Origin: an uncultured Flavobacteriales bacterium
Lineage (GTDB): Bacteria > Bacteroidota > Bacteroidia > Flavobacteriales_G > Salibacteraceae
Assembly: GCA_905479105.1 (NCBI GenBank)
Contig: CAJQLE010000005.1
Coordinates: 62,001 to 126,000 of the forward strand
Reading direction: 5' to 3'
Length of the DNA stretch: 64,000 nucleotides
Positions 51,412 to 58,978 of this stretch are shown here, in pieces. Position 1 is the first letter of the stretch. Each line of letters opens with the position of its first letter. The position numbers and the translations under genes are program-made. Under the pieces are notes generated by a model. That model had not been told where the DNA came from, did not search any database, and saw only the letters and a list, made by a program, of their open reading frames with translations.

Positions 51412-51443
51412 AAAAAAGCCTCTCCGAATGGAGGGGTTTTTTT
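51412..51443 (+). terminator. Rho-independent terminator after HU
   Basis: AAAAAGCCTCTCC pairs with GGAGGGGTTTTT (with G-U pairs) around GAAT, then more T. It separates hup from the THX-H1 gene. Confidence 0.85.
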
Positions 51444-51498
51444 ATGCCTTAACCTCATCGATGGATTCCTATATTTGCCCCAAATCAATTCGACTAAC

Positions 51499-51819
51499 AT
51501 GGGAAAAGGAGATATTAAAACAGCGAAAGGAAAACGAATTGCCGGCAGTTACGGAAACAAGAGAAAGCGCAAGAAAGCAAAGCCAGCATTAGTAGCTACA
51601 AAGAAAACCGTAGCGAAAAAAGCAGCCACCAAAAAACCAGCAGCACCAGCAGCGGCAAAGAAAACGACAACTAAAGCTACTGCCACTAAAGCGGCAAGTT
51701 CAACTACAGTAAAGAAAACAGCAACTAAAGCTACTGCCACTAAAGCAGCAGAAAAGAAGGCCCCAGCAAAGAAAGCTCCTGCAAAGAAGCCTGCCGCTAA
51801 GAAAACAGAAGACAAATAG
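51499..51819 (+). CDS. Ribosomal protein THX with a histone-H1-like Lys/Ala tail
   Basis: 106 aa from the ATG at 51499. The first 28 residues (MGKGDIKTAKGKRIAGSYG) match the 30S protein THX, which is normally a free 25-45 residue peptide that fits in the head of the small subunit. The remaining 78 residues are a repeat-rich tail of Lys, Ala, Thr and Pro (KKPAAPAAAKK, 'TKATATKAA' twice, 'KKAPAKKAPAKKPAAKK') as in histone H1-like bacterial proteins. The DNA of the tail is repetitive. A frame at 51475 would add eight residues without family match and was not chosen. The tail may bind rRNA or DNA; this is inference. Confidence 0.85.
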   Translation: MGKGDIKTAKGKRIAGSYGNKRKRKKAKPALVATKKTVAKKAATKKPAAPAAAKKTTTKATATKAASSTTVKKTATKATATKAAEKKAPAKKAPAKKPAAKKTEDK

Positions 51820-51833
51820 AGTTTTATATACTC

Positions 51834-52466
51834 TTAAGGAAAGAGCCTTTTGAATTTCCAACGATTTTCAAAGGGCTCATATTTTATTCGGTCGTGTAAC
51901 CTGCTGGCCCTACCCTGCCAAAATTCAATTAAACTTGGCTGAATAATGTAGCCTCCCCAAAATTCAGGTCGAGGTACATCTTTGTTTTCAAACTTTTGAG
52001 TAACCTCTTGGAACCTCTTCTCCAATTGATCTCGAGAAGTCATTTCATCACTTTGATCGCTCGCCCAAGCTCCTATTTGACTTTCACGAGGACGTGATTT
52101 GAAATAAGCATCACTCTCAGCTTCGGGTAACTTTATAACTGTTCCTTCGACTCTAACTTGACGCTCCACCCAAGGCCAAAAGAAGTTAACCGCAGCATTC
52201 GGATTTTCTTTTAATTCACTTGCCTTTTTACTCGAATAATTCGAATAAAAAATAACTCCACGTTCATCGAGTTTTCTAATTAACACAACCCTGCTTGATG
52301 GCTTTCCTTCAGCACTGACTGTTGTGAGAGTCATGGCGTTTGCATCCTGAGTCTCCTTAAGGGCCTCATTCAACCAATTCTCCAGCATTTCAATGGGGTT
52401 TTCCAAACAATCTGACTCTTCTAAAACATGCTTAACATAGTCTTTTCTAACCGCTTCATAACTCAT
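51834..52466 (-). CDS. pdxH: Pyridoxamine 5'-phosphate oxidase
   Basis: 210 aa FMN enzyme that makes pyridoxal 5'-phosphate. Features: 'DANAMTLTTVSAEGKPSSRVVLIRKLDERGVIFYSNYSSKKASEL' (FMN site), 'FFWPWVERQVRVEGTV', 'ESDAYFKSRPRESQIGAWASDQS' and the final 'EFWQGRASRLHDRI.Y'. It ends 'WKFKRLFP', as usual for the family. It serves the PLP enzymes such as RocD in the cell. Divergent from yqgE with a short AT-rich gap. Confidence 0.96.
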   Translation of the reverse strand: MSYEAVRKDYVKHVLEESDCLENPIEMLENWLNEALKETQDANAMTLTTVSAEGKPSSRVVLIRKLDERGVIFYSNYSSKKASELKENPNAAVNFFWPWVERQVRVEGTVIKLPEAESDAYFKSRPRESQIGAWASDQSDEMTSRDQLEKRFQEVTQKFENKDVPRPEFWGGYIIQPSLIEFWQGRASRLHDRIKYEPFENRWKFKRLFP

Positions 52467-52588
52467 TCTATAAGTATTTAGACAAAGGTATAAAAGGACT
52501 TTTGGGTATAAGTGAATAAGATTTGATCATTAATTCAACAAGCCCTTGTTTTATAGTAGCGCGTCTTCTATTTTGCAGTCATATTAAT

Positions 52589-53203
52589 ATGTTCAAACCA
52601 GACAACATAGAGAATGAGTTTTTCCTTAAGCTAGGCTTTAGCTTTTCGCCTGACCTGCTTGCAAAAGGTAAAATTTTGATTTCAGAGCCTTTCTTGGGTG
52701 ATCCTAATTTTAGCAGATCTGTAATCCTGCTGTTGGAATACTCTTCAGAGAATGGTGCAGTTGGGTTTGTATTAAATAAACCCACTGACCTTTTCATGTC
52801 AGATATGATTGATGATTACCCAAAAGATTCGTTTAGGTTTCATTATGGTGGGCCTGTTAAACCTGAAAGTGTTTTCTTTTTACACTCCATTGGTGAAAAG
52901 ATTGAAAACGCTCAAAACATAATGGATGGATTGTGGTGGGGTGGCGATTTCGATGAAATAACAAGTCTCATTAGATCGGGTTCAGTAGCTCCTAGCGATG
53001 TTAAATTCTTTGGTGGCTATTCTGGCTGGACAGCAAATCAACTCGAAGAAGAACTCTCAGAAAGAAGTTGGATCTTAAGCTCTCTCAATGCCGAAAGGAT
53101 TATGAAAGAAGACTTGGATGAGCTTTGGCGAGAAAGCCTCAAATCCTTAGGGAAAAAATTCTCTATTATGGCTGACTTCCCCGAGGATCCCGCGTTGAAT
53201 TAA
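52589..53203 (+). CDS. YqgE/AlgH family protein
   Basis: 204 aa from the ATG at 52589. The family start is 'KGKILISEPFLGDPNFSRSVILLLEYSSENGAVGFVLNKPTD' and the end 'DVKFFGGYSGWTANQLEEELSERSWIL'. The function of the family is not established. An upstream start at 52523 would add 22 residues not found in the family. The last 38 bases overlap the convergent aminotransferase gene. Confidence 0.93.
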   Translation: MFKPDNIENEFFLKLGFSFSPDLLAKGKILISEPFLGDPNFSRSVILLLEYSSENGAVGFVLNKPTDLFMSDMIDDYPKDSFRFHYGGPVKPESVFFLHSIGEKIENAQNIMDGLWWGGDFDEITSLIRSGSVAPSDVKFFGGYSGWTANQLEEELSERSWILSSLNAERIMKEDLDELWRESLKSLGKKFSIMADFPEDPALN

Positions 53204-54002
53204 GCAAAAGCTGATTTAATTTCGTTTTTAAACCCTCAACTTTATCGGAACCCACCGTCTTAGTTCCATTTTTGACAAGTTGAGTAATTCCAGAAATACT
53301 ATTGGTAGAAAACAGCGCTTCAGAATTTTGAATATCTGCTAAACTCATCGAATCTTCAATACACAAATTATTTTGAAGCAACACATTCCTGATGACACCA
53401 TTGAGACATCCTGAACTAAGATTTGGAGTGATAAATTGGCCATCTGTTAGAGCGAAAACATTACCACTAATAGTCTCACATATCTCGTCCTTATTATTCA
53501 ATAGAACTAGATCATCAACATTTCGCTCTTCAGCCTCTAGAGCAGCCAGTACTTGATAGTGTTTGCCAATCAACTTAAAATTACCTGCAACATCTGATGG
53601 TATTTTCAATTTACCGATATCGAAATTTTTCATTGGTAAACCACTGAATTGAATTTCATCTAATGATTCAAGCTGAAGAAAAATATCACATTCATTTACT
53701 TCGGGTCTATATTTTCCTGCACCGCTGCGAATGAATGACAGTCTTGCTCTTTGAAAGGTGCCGCTTTCATTACCAGCGACCGAAGTAAGTGCTTGATAAA
53801 GGTCATTAAACGAGCCGTTTAGAGTGATTTTTAAATAGCTTAATGTGCCTGAAATTCTGACGAGCCTTTCCCTCCAGAACGTTGGTCTTCCATTCAGAAT
53901 GAGCATAGTTTCAAAAAATCCATCTCCATAAAGGAACCCTCTATTATTGGCTATGATCCCATTAATTGGTACGAACCTATTCTCTATGAACTCATAGACC
54001 AT
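53166..54002 (-). CDS. Class IV PLP aminotransferase (PabC or D-amino-acid transaminase type)
   Basis: 278 aa. Fold-type IV features: 'NRGFLYGDGFFETMLILNGRPTFWRERLVRIS' at the start, the PLP lysine in 'FKLIGKHYQVLAALEAEERNVDDLVLLN', the 'ICETISGNVFAL' motif with Glu, and 'LFSTNSISGITQL'. Members include 4-amino-4-deoxychorismate lyase (folate), D-amino-acid transaminase and branched-chain transaminase; short length and 'CETISGNVF' lean to PabC. Its 3' end overlaps yqgE by 38 bases. Next to rhomboid, which ends six bases upstream of its start. Confidence 0.85.
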   Translation of the reverse strand: MVYEFIENRFVPINGIIANNRGFLYGDGFFETMLILNGRPTFWRERLVRISGTLSYLKITLNGSFNDLYQALTSVAGNESGTFQRARLSFIRSGAGKYRPEVNECDIFLQLESLDEIQFSGLPMKNFDIGKLKIPSDVAGNFKLIGKHYQVLAALEAEERNVDDLVLLNNKDEICETISGNVFALTDGQFITPNLSSGCLNGVIRNVLLQNNLCIEDSMSLADIQNSEALFSTNSISGITQLVKNGTKTVGSDKVEGLKTKLNQLLLNSTRDPRGSQP

Positions 54003-54007
54003 AACTG

Positions 54008-54604
54008 CTAAAAGAATCTGAATAAGAGCTCAGGTGCTAAAATGAAGGTGAAAATCAGTCCAAAAACGGCTCCAAAATAGTGTGCAGAATGAGCAACATG
54101 GCTTTTACTATTCTTGTCAAGGTAGAATTCGAGCGCTAAGTACAAAAGTCCGAAAATCCATGCAGGAATCTGAAACGGAATTAAAAACAAACCGAGTGGC
54201 GCCATAGGTTCCATAAGGATAAAAGCATAAACTATGGCACTTACTGCTCCAGACGCTCCAACTGCATGGTAGTGATAGTTCTGCCTGTTTCTCACGTACC
54301 CTGGAATAGTGCTGAAGAGAATCCCACCTAAATAGAGCAAACAGAAATAAAGGATCCATTTTGGTCCAAAAAGCATTTCGTAGTATGACTCAACGAGCTT
54401 TCCAAACTGGTAAAAAACAAACATATTAACCACTAAATGGCCCCAGTCAGCATGAACAAAAGCATGTGTAATGAATCGGTAAAACTGATTATTCCTATCT
54501 ACCATAAAAGGCTGAAAATCAATTTTATAAAAGAGTTCTCGGTTATTCAGTGCAGAAGCGCTTACAATTCCTGTGGCAATCAATATTATCAAGGTAATGC
54601 TCAT
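54008..54604 (-). CDS. Rhomboid-family intramembrane serine protease
   Basis: 198 aa, six hydrophobic segments. 'RFITHAFVHADWGHLVVNMFVFYQFG' has the H-x-x-x-N region of helix 2; 'HAVGASGAVSAIVYAF' carries the GxSG catalytic serine; 'AHSAHYFGAVFGLIF' has the catalytic histidine. It cleaves membrane helices of unknown targets. It lies between nnr and the aminotransferase with gaps of three and five bases, so the three are one transcript. Confidence 0.92.
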   Translation of the reverse strand: MSITLIILIATGIVSASALNNRELFYKIDFQPFMVDRNNQFYRFITHAFVHADWGHLVVNMFVFYQFGKLVESYYEMLFGPKWILYFCLLYLGGILFSTIPGYVRNRQNYHYHAVGASGAVSAIVYAFILMEPMAPLGLFLIPFQIPAWIFGLLYLALEFYLDKNSKSHVAHSAHYFGAVFGLIFTFILAPELLFRFF

Positions 54605-54607
54605 GCT

Positions 54608-56119
54608 CTAAAACTTAAATGCCTTCATGGTAGCTTTTCCAAGATTAGCAATAATATCAGATGCAATCATGGATGATTGACCTTGTGATTGAGCCGAATA
54701 ATCACCAGCTAAGCCATGAACGTAAACACCAGAAATCGCAGCCACTAATGGATCCTGAATGTACGCTGAAAAGCCCGTAATAATTCCAGTTAAGACGTCA
54801 CCGCTGCCTGCGGTGGCCATTCCTGGGTTTCCAGTTGAATTAAAAAACACTCTACCATCTGCACTAGCAATAGCAGTATTTGCACCTTTTAGCACAATGA
54901 TCACTTTAAACTTAACGGCTACGTCTCTTAGTAATTTAACCCTCTCAAAGCTATTCTTAGACGATCCAAACAATCGCTCAAACTCACGGACATGAGGTGT
55001 CAAAATTGTATTCGGTGGCAGTGACTTCAAGTAATCCTTGTTTTCAGATAGAATGTTTAATGCATCCGCATCAAGCACTAAATTGACTTTTACTTTAGAA
55101 AGCAAGTCGCGAAGCATTCTCTTAGTCTTCTTGCCAACTCCAATTCCTGGTCCTATTCCAACTGCAGTGTATCCTTCTAGAGAAGGAACTTCACCTAGAA
55201 ACTGATCATAATCATCCACAACACACATTGCCTCAGGAACTGATGTCTGCATGATAGAATATCCCAAATGAGGCACAAATGCGGTCAGTCTGCCCACTCC
55301 ACCTCTAAGACATGCCTTTGAAGCCAAAACAGCAGCTCCGATCTTGCCATAGCTTCCTGCCATAATAATTGCATGGCCATAATGTCCTTTATGATCAAAC
55401 TTATTTCGTTCAAACATTGAGCGATACTCATCTACTGCATCAACAAAATGCAAAGTCGTCTCTTCTGCACTCAGAAAACCGGAGTCTAGACCAATATCAA
55501 GGACTTTCCATTCGCCAAGAAACTCTTGATTCTCTGGAATGAAGAATGCCATTTTAGGCGACTGAAAGGATAAGGTGTATGACGCAAGAATAACCGCAGC
55601 CGACTCATTGGTAAATTGGTCTGAAAACAAACCAGAAGGCATATCTATCGACACAACTTCTGCAATACTCGCATTAATTTGCCTTATGCATAACTCTGCT
55701 AATCCATCAACTTTTCGGTTTAAACCCGAACCAAACAAACCATCAATTAGTATTGTGTCGCTGCTAATAGAAGGGAATTGTTTTTCTTCCAATATATAAG
55801 TCACCTCATGCCCCAAGTCAGTCAATCTATCCAAGTTGATTTGCAAATCTTCTGAAAAGCGCTCTGAAAAGCGAACTACATAGCTTTTAACGGAATACCC
55901 TCTTTCAGAGAGTTTTCGAGCCATTACAAGTGCATCTCCTCCATTATTACCTATGCCGGCAATGACTATAACGGGCCTATCAGTGCTGTAAACATTAGTA
56001 AACCAATCTACACACTTCCCAGCAGCCCTCTCCATTAAATCTACGGAAGGGATAGACTCTTTCTGTATCGTCAGTCGATCTGCCTCGCGAATTTGTTTAG
56101 AAGAAAATATTTTAAGCAT
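54608..56119 (-). CDS. nnr: Bifunctional NAD(P)H-hydrate epimerase / ADP-dependent dehydratase
   Basis: 503 aa repair enzyme for hydrated NADH and NADPH. The N-terminal epimerase domain (about 1-210) has 'MERAAGKCVDWF', 'VIAGIGNNGGDALVMARKL' and 'VSIDMPSGL'. The C-terminal ribokinase-like dehydratase domain (about 230-503) has 'GKIGAAVLASKACLRGGVGRLT', 'VLDADALNIL', 'ILTPHVREFERLFG', and 'STGNPGMATAGSGDVLTGIITGF'. Full length and both active sites are intact. Last gene but first translated of the nnr-rhomboid-aminotransferase transcript. Confidence 0.95.
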   Translation of the reverse strand: MLKIFSSKQIREADRLTIQKESIPSVDLMERAAGKCVDWFTNVYSTDRPVIVIAGIGNNGGDALVMARKLSERGYSVKSYVVRFSERFSEDLQINLDRLTDLGHEVTYILEEKQFPSISSDTILIDGLFGSGLNRKVDGLAELCIRQINASIAEVVSIDMPSGLFSDQFTNESAAVILASYTLSFQSPKMAFFIPENQEFLGEWKVLDIGLDSGFLSAEETTLHFVDAVDEYRSMFERNKFDHKGHYGHAIIMAGSYGKIGAAVLASKACLRGGVGRLTAFVPHLGYSIMQTSVPEAMCVVDDYDQFLGEVPSLEGYTAVGIGPGIGVGKKTKRMLRDLLSKVKVNLVLDADALNILSENKDYLKSLPPNTILTPHVREFERLFGSSKNSFERVKLLRDVAVKFKVIIVLKGANTAIASADGRVFFNSTGNPGMATAGSGDVLTGIITGFSAYIQDPLVAAISGVYVHGLAGDYSAQSQGQSSMIASDIIANLGKATMKAFKF

Positions 56120-56167
56120 TCAGGATAATTATTGCTTCAAGGTATAAGAAAATCAGAAAACGAAGTG

Positions 56168-56410
56168 CTAAGGTCGATTATCAAAAAATTGAAAATGTTC
56201 GATAATATCCAATCCATAAGCCAAAAGCCTGTCATAATTAAATAAAACAGGATAAATAAACACCTTTTCAGGTGGACTATCACCCTCACTATCCACATTA
56301 ATAATGAGACATTCTATTGACTTTCTATTCAAAAAGTCAATTACATTATCGCATTGCACACAATGATTAGAAACGTAAAGAATGTATCTCTTGCTGCTGG
56401 ATAAAGGCAT
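56168..56410 (-). CDS. Small glutaredoxin-like protein with CxxC
   Basis: 80 aa. 'YILYVSNHCVQCDNVIDFLNRKSIECLIINV' is a thioredoxin-fold first half with the active-site C-x-x-C (C16, C19), and 'VFIYPVLFNYDRLLAYGLDIIEHF' resembles the cis-proline region and the last helix. It is shorter than typical glutaredoxins and the match is weak. It may reduce disulfides or pass metal. It lies between the TPR-PD40 gene and nnr in the same direction. Confidence 0.6.
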   Translation of the reverse strand: MPLSSSKRYILYVSNHCVQCDNVIDFLNRKSIECLIINVDSEGDSPPEKVFIYPVLFNYDRLLAYGLDIIEHFQFFDNRP

Positions 56411-56431
56411 GAAACTAATCGAGATCTTGCC

Positions 56432-58024
56432 TTACTTAGCTTGAAGTTTCAGGTCTCTAACAATCTCCGGCTGAAACGAACTTTTACCCAAAATTTTCAC
56501 TTCAAAAGAAACCGGTTCAAAACCCGGAGAATCAACGAAGACTTCAAATTCGCCTGGAGGCAGAATAATTACATATCTCAGAGAGTTAGGATTTGGAGTG
56601 TAAATCCCAAATAATTCACCGTTGTTTAGGAAAGTGACAGTTATTTCAGCAGACAACACATCAAATTGACTTTCTAAGCTGGTAATCTCTCCACGTAAAA
56701 CACTATACTCACTTTCAACTTCATTGATCGTTACACGATAAATATCATAATCTCCATAACCATCCTCTCTTAAGGCAGACATATAGCCATAACGCCCTGA
56801 GCGAGAAATACGAAAGTTCATATCATCATCAACAGAGTTTATTGGATATCCAAGGTTTCGTGGATTCACAAATCTCAAAGAATCAATGTTCCATTTCGAT
56901 TTAAAAATATCATATCCACCCATTGAGAAGTGACCTTTAGAACTGAAATAGAGAAACTCCCCGTCAGGAGATAAATTTGGAAAGTCTTCGTCACGTTCTG
57001 AATTAACGTCTGGTCCAGCATTAAAAGGCACTCCCCATTTGCCGTTCGGCAACTTATTAATTATCCAAATATCCGTTCCACCATATCCATCAGGCCTATC
57101 ACTAACGAAATAGACAGAGTTACCATCAAGCGAATATGACGCTGCTATTTTCCTGAATTTACTATTAACCTTCTGGTCGAGAGGTTTCATATTATCAAGA
57201 ATTCCGTCATGGAAATCAGCAGACAAAATATCTCCACTAATCCCTTCTTGTCCCTTCATCAGCAGAATTTGATCGCCTTCACCAGACATACCGACAATCA
57301 CCTCACTTTCAGCAGGATCATTTGTCGCACCAGGCATTGGCACTCCATCTTGATACTCACCATCTTTTACTTCTGAAAAGTAAATATTTGATGCATAAGT
57401 GCCGTTTGGCATAAGAACACTGCCATCATCGCGCTTGGATGTGTAAGCAATAAATCGCTCATCTATAGTGACAAATGGGAAGTAATCAGGATATGCACTA
57501 TTGAGGTGACCACCTAAGTTTTCGAACGTACAATCCTTAGGAAACTTCATTAGTTCATAAGCGTTCTCACAATATTCAATTTCAATCTGAGCTTCTTCTA
57601 CAGAAAACTCAGATCCCATGTCGTGAAACTCAATGAACTTGTTGAACATATCAATGGCCCTATCAAATTGATGATCAACTTGATAAGCTTTACCCATTAA
57701 ATAATAAACAGTCGAAGCTTCTTCATCGTAAAAAACAACTTTCTCGAAGAATGGAATCGCCTTTATCTGTTCAAAGTCAGAATTCAAATAGCAAAGTCCT
57801 GTATTGAAGTTATACTTCAAATCTTCTGGTTCTTCTTCCAACAAGATTAGATACTCGCCTAATGCTGACTTATAATTCTCATCAAAAAAGTATTGATCCG
57901 CCTTGTTCTCATCTCCTGTAGGAGCAGATTTCTCGGTAGCACTTGAATTAGACTCATCCTGAGCCCAAACTAATGGCGCAGTTAACAAACTCAATATGAG
58001 TATTAAAAAGAGGTTTTTCATCAT
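56432..58024 (-). CDS. TPR and PD40 beta-propeller periplasmic protein
   Basis: 530 aa from the ATG at 58024. Signal peptide ('APLVWAQ'). N-terminal tetratricopeptide-like helices ('ADQYFFDENYKSALGEYLILLEEEPEDLKYNFNTGLCYLN', 'STVYYLMGKAYQVDHQFDRAIDMFNKFIE'), then PD40 blades ('FPFVTIDERFIAYTSKRDDG', 'AASYSLDGNSVYFVSDRPDGYGGTDIWI', 'DFPNLSPDGEFLYFSSKGHFSMGGYDIF'). This layout is seen in OmpA-linked proteins of Bacteroidota such as PorE-like T9SS parts, but here no OmpA domain is present; the end is a beta-sandwich carboxypeptidase-like fold. A second start at 58021 is equivalent. Role unknown, probably a cell-envelope scaffold. Confidence 0.75.
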   Translation of the reverse strand: MMKNLFLILILSLLTAPLVWAQDESNSSATEKSAPTGDENKADQYFFDENYKSALGEYLILLEEEPEDLKYNFNTGLCYLNSDFEQIKAIPFFEKVVFYDEEASTVYYLMGKAYQVDHQFDRAIDMFNKFIEFHDMGSEFSVEEAQIEIEYCENAYELMKFPKDCTFENLGGHLNSAYPDYFPFVTIDERFIAYTSKRDDGSVLMPNGTYASNIYFSEVKDGEYQDGVPMPGATNDPAESEVIVGMSGEGDQILLMKGQEGISGDILSADFHDGILDNMKPLDQKVNSKFRKIAASYSLDGNSVYFVSDRPDGYGGTDIWIINKLPNGKWGVPFNAGPDVNSERDEDFPNLSPDGEFLYFSSKGHFSMGGYDIFKSKWNIDSLRFVNPRNLGYPINSVDDDMNFRISRSGRYGYMSALREDGYGDYDIYRVTINEVESEYSVLRGEITSLESQFDVLSAEITVTFLNNGELFGIYTPNPNSLRYVIILPPGEFEVFVDSPGFEPVSFEVKILGKSSFQPEIVRDLKLQAK

Positions 58025-58075
58025 AGATCTTTGGAATGCCAAATTTAACAATGCGCTGCAAAGGTGCAGTGTTTT

Positions 58076-58513
58076 TTATGAACTATGATCTGCTATAATG
58101 AACCAATGGCCATTTATCTTACGCCAAATCAATGTAAACCGCCCATTCAATGTGTCTGCAATTCTAACCAAACGCCACTCCCCAACCGCAAATGCAGATT
58201 CAGATGAAATAAGTTGAACGTCCAAATCATTAAATGAAAGTTCACCCATCGCCTGTTTGTCAGGATATGATTCTTTATACCGAACTAACGTTTCTTGCCA
58301 ACCTCTGTTTATTCCTTTACCTCCAGTAAAGATTAAATCTTCATTATCCCAATAACCCTGCATATACCCCTCGAGATCACCTTTATTCCATGAATCAACT
58401 TGATCTTCTAAGACACCGTGTATTTCTTTCACATCCTTTTCTTGGTAACTGCAAGCGTTAAAACCCCACCCAACAAAAAGAAGAATAATGATATTATATG
58501 GACGCATTTTCAT
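58076..58513 (-). CDS. NTF2-like (YybH/DUF4440-type) lipoprotein
   Basis: 145 aa. Lipobox 'GWGFNACSY'. The mature domain is a SnoaL-like NTF2 fold: 'EIHGVLEDQVDSWNKGDLEGYMQGYWDNEDLIFTGGKGINRGWQETLVRYKESYPDK', 'GELSFNDLDVQLISSESAFAVGEWRLVR', 'GRFTLIWRKINGHWFIIADHS'. Members bind small molecules or serve as scaffold; no known reaction here. The start overlaps the end of the DUF2452 gene by 20 bases. Confidence 0.82.
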   Translation of the reverse strand: MKMRPYNIIILLFVGWGFNACSYQEKDVKEIHGVLEDQVDSWNKGDLEGYMQGYWDNEDLIFTGGKGINRGWQETLVRYKESYPDKQAMGELSFNDLDVQLISSESAFAVGEWRLVRIADTLNGRFTLIWRKINGHWFIIADHSS

Positions 58514-58943
58514 CTAGAATATGCCATGTATGATCACCCAGCAATTTTATTGCACTGAGATACTCCCAATTTGGTTTCTTGGAACCCCATTCTTTATTTG
58601 AAAGCATGGACACTTGATATGCCCCATCCTCTTTGCTGTATAAGTAATATGTATTACCAATAATAGGCTGAAACGAAATTTTGGATTCGTAGATTTTCTC
58701 AGAAAGGCATTTTCTGTGCTCAATGGATTCCACCTGCTTTGCCAGCAGCGTTATTTGTTCCTTGATTTGTAATAACTGCAAGTCCGTCTGCTCATACATC
58801 GCAGACAGTGAACGGCCTTTAATTTTTCCTTTATCCTCAGGTTTAATAATTGCACTTCCAACATGATGTGCATATTCGATTAAACCAGGTGATTCTGTGA
58901 TTTTATCAGGATCAATGGGATTGACAAACTCTTTTTTTTCCAT
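58494..58943 (-). CDS. DUF2452 family protein
   Basis: 149 aa from the ATG at 58943. The sequence fits DUF2452: 'NPIDPDKITESPGLIEYAHHVGSAIIKPEDKGKIKGRSLSAMYEQTDLQLLQIKEQI' and 'YYLYSKEDGAYQVSMLSNKEWG'. Function of the family is unknown. No signal peptide; cytoplasmic. It overlaps the downstream NTF2-like lipoprotein gene by 20 bases, so both are read from one transcript. Confidence 0.82.
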   Translation of the reverse strand: MEKKEFVNPIDPDKITESPGLIEYAHHVGSAIIKPEDKGKIKGRSLSAMYEQTDLQLLQIKEQITLLAKQVESIEHRKCLSEKIYESKISFQPIIGNTYYLYSKEDGAYQVSMLSNKEWGSKKPNWEYLSAIKLLGDHTWHILDENASI

Positions 58944-58978
58944 GTTATTCAAAGAAACAAAAGCTTTGCTTTTTATGT

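Noticed and set aside
51549-51815. Minus-strand hydrophobic frame opposite the THX-H1 tail
   Set aside because: It is the complement of Lys/Ala codons, which gives Phe/Ala/Val runs; no start context or family.
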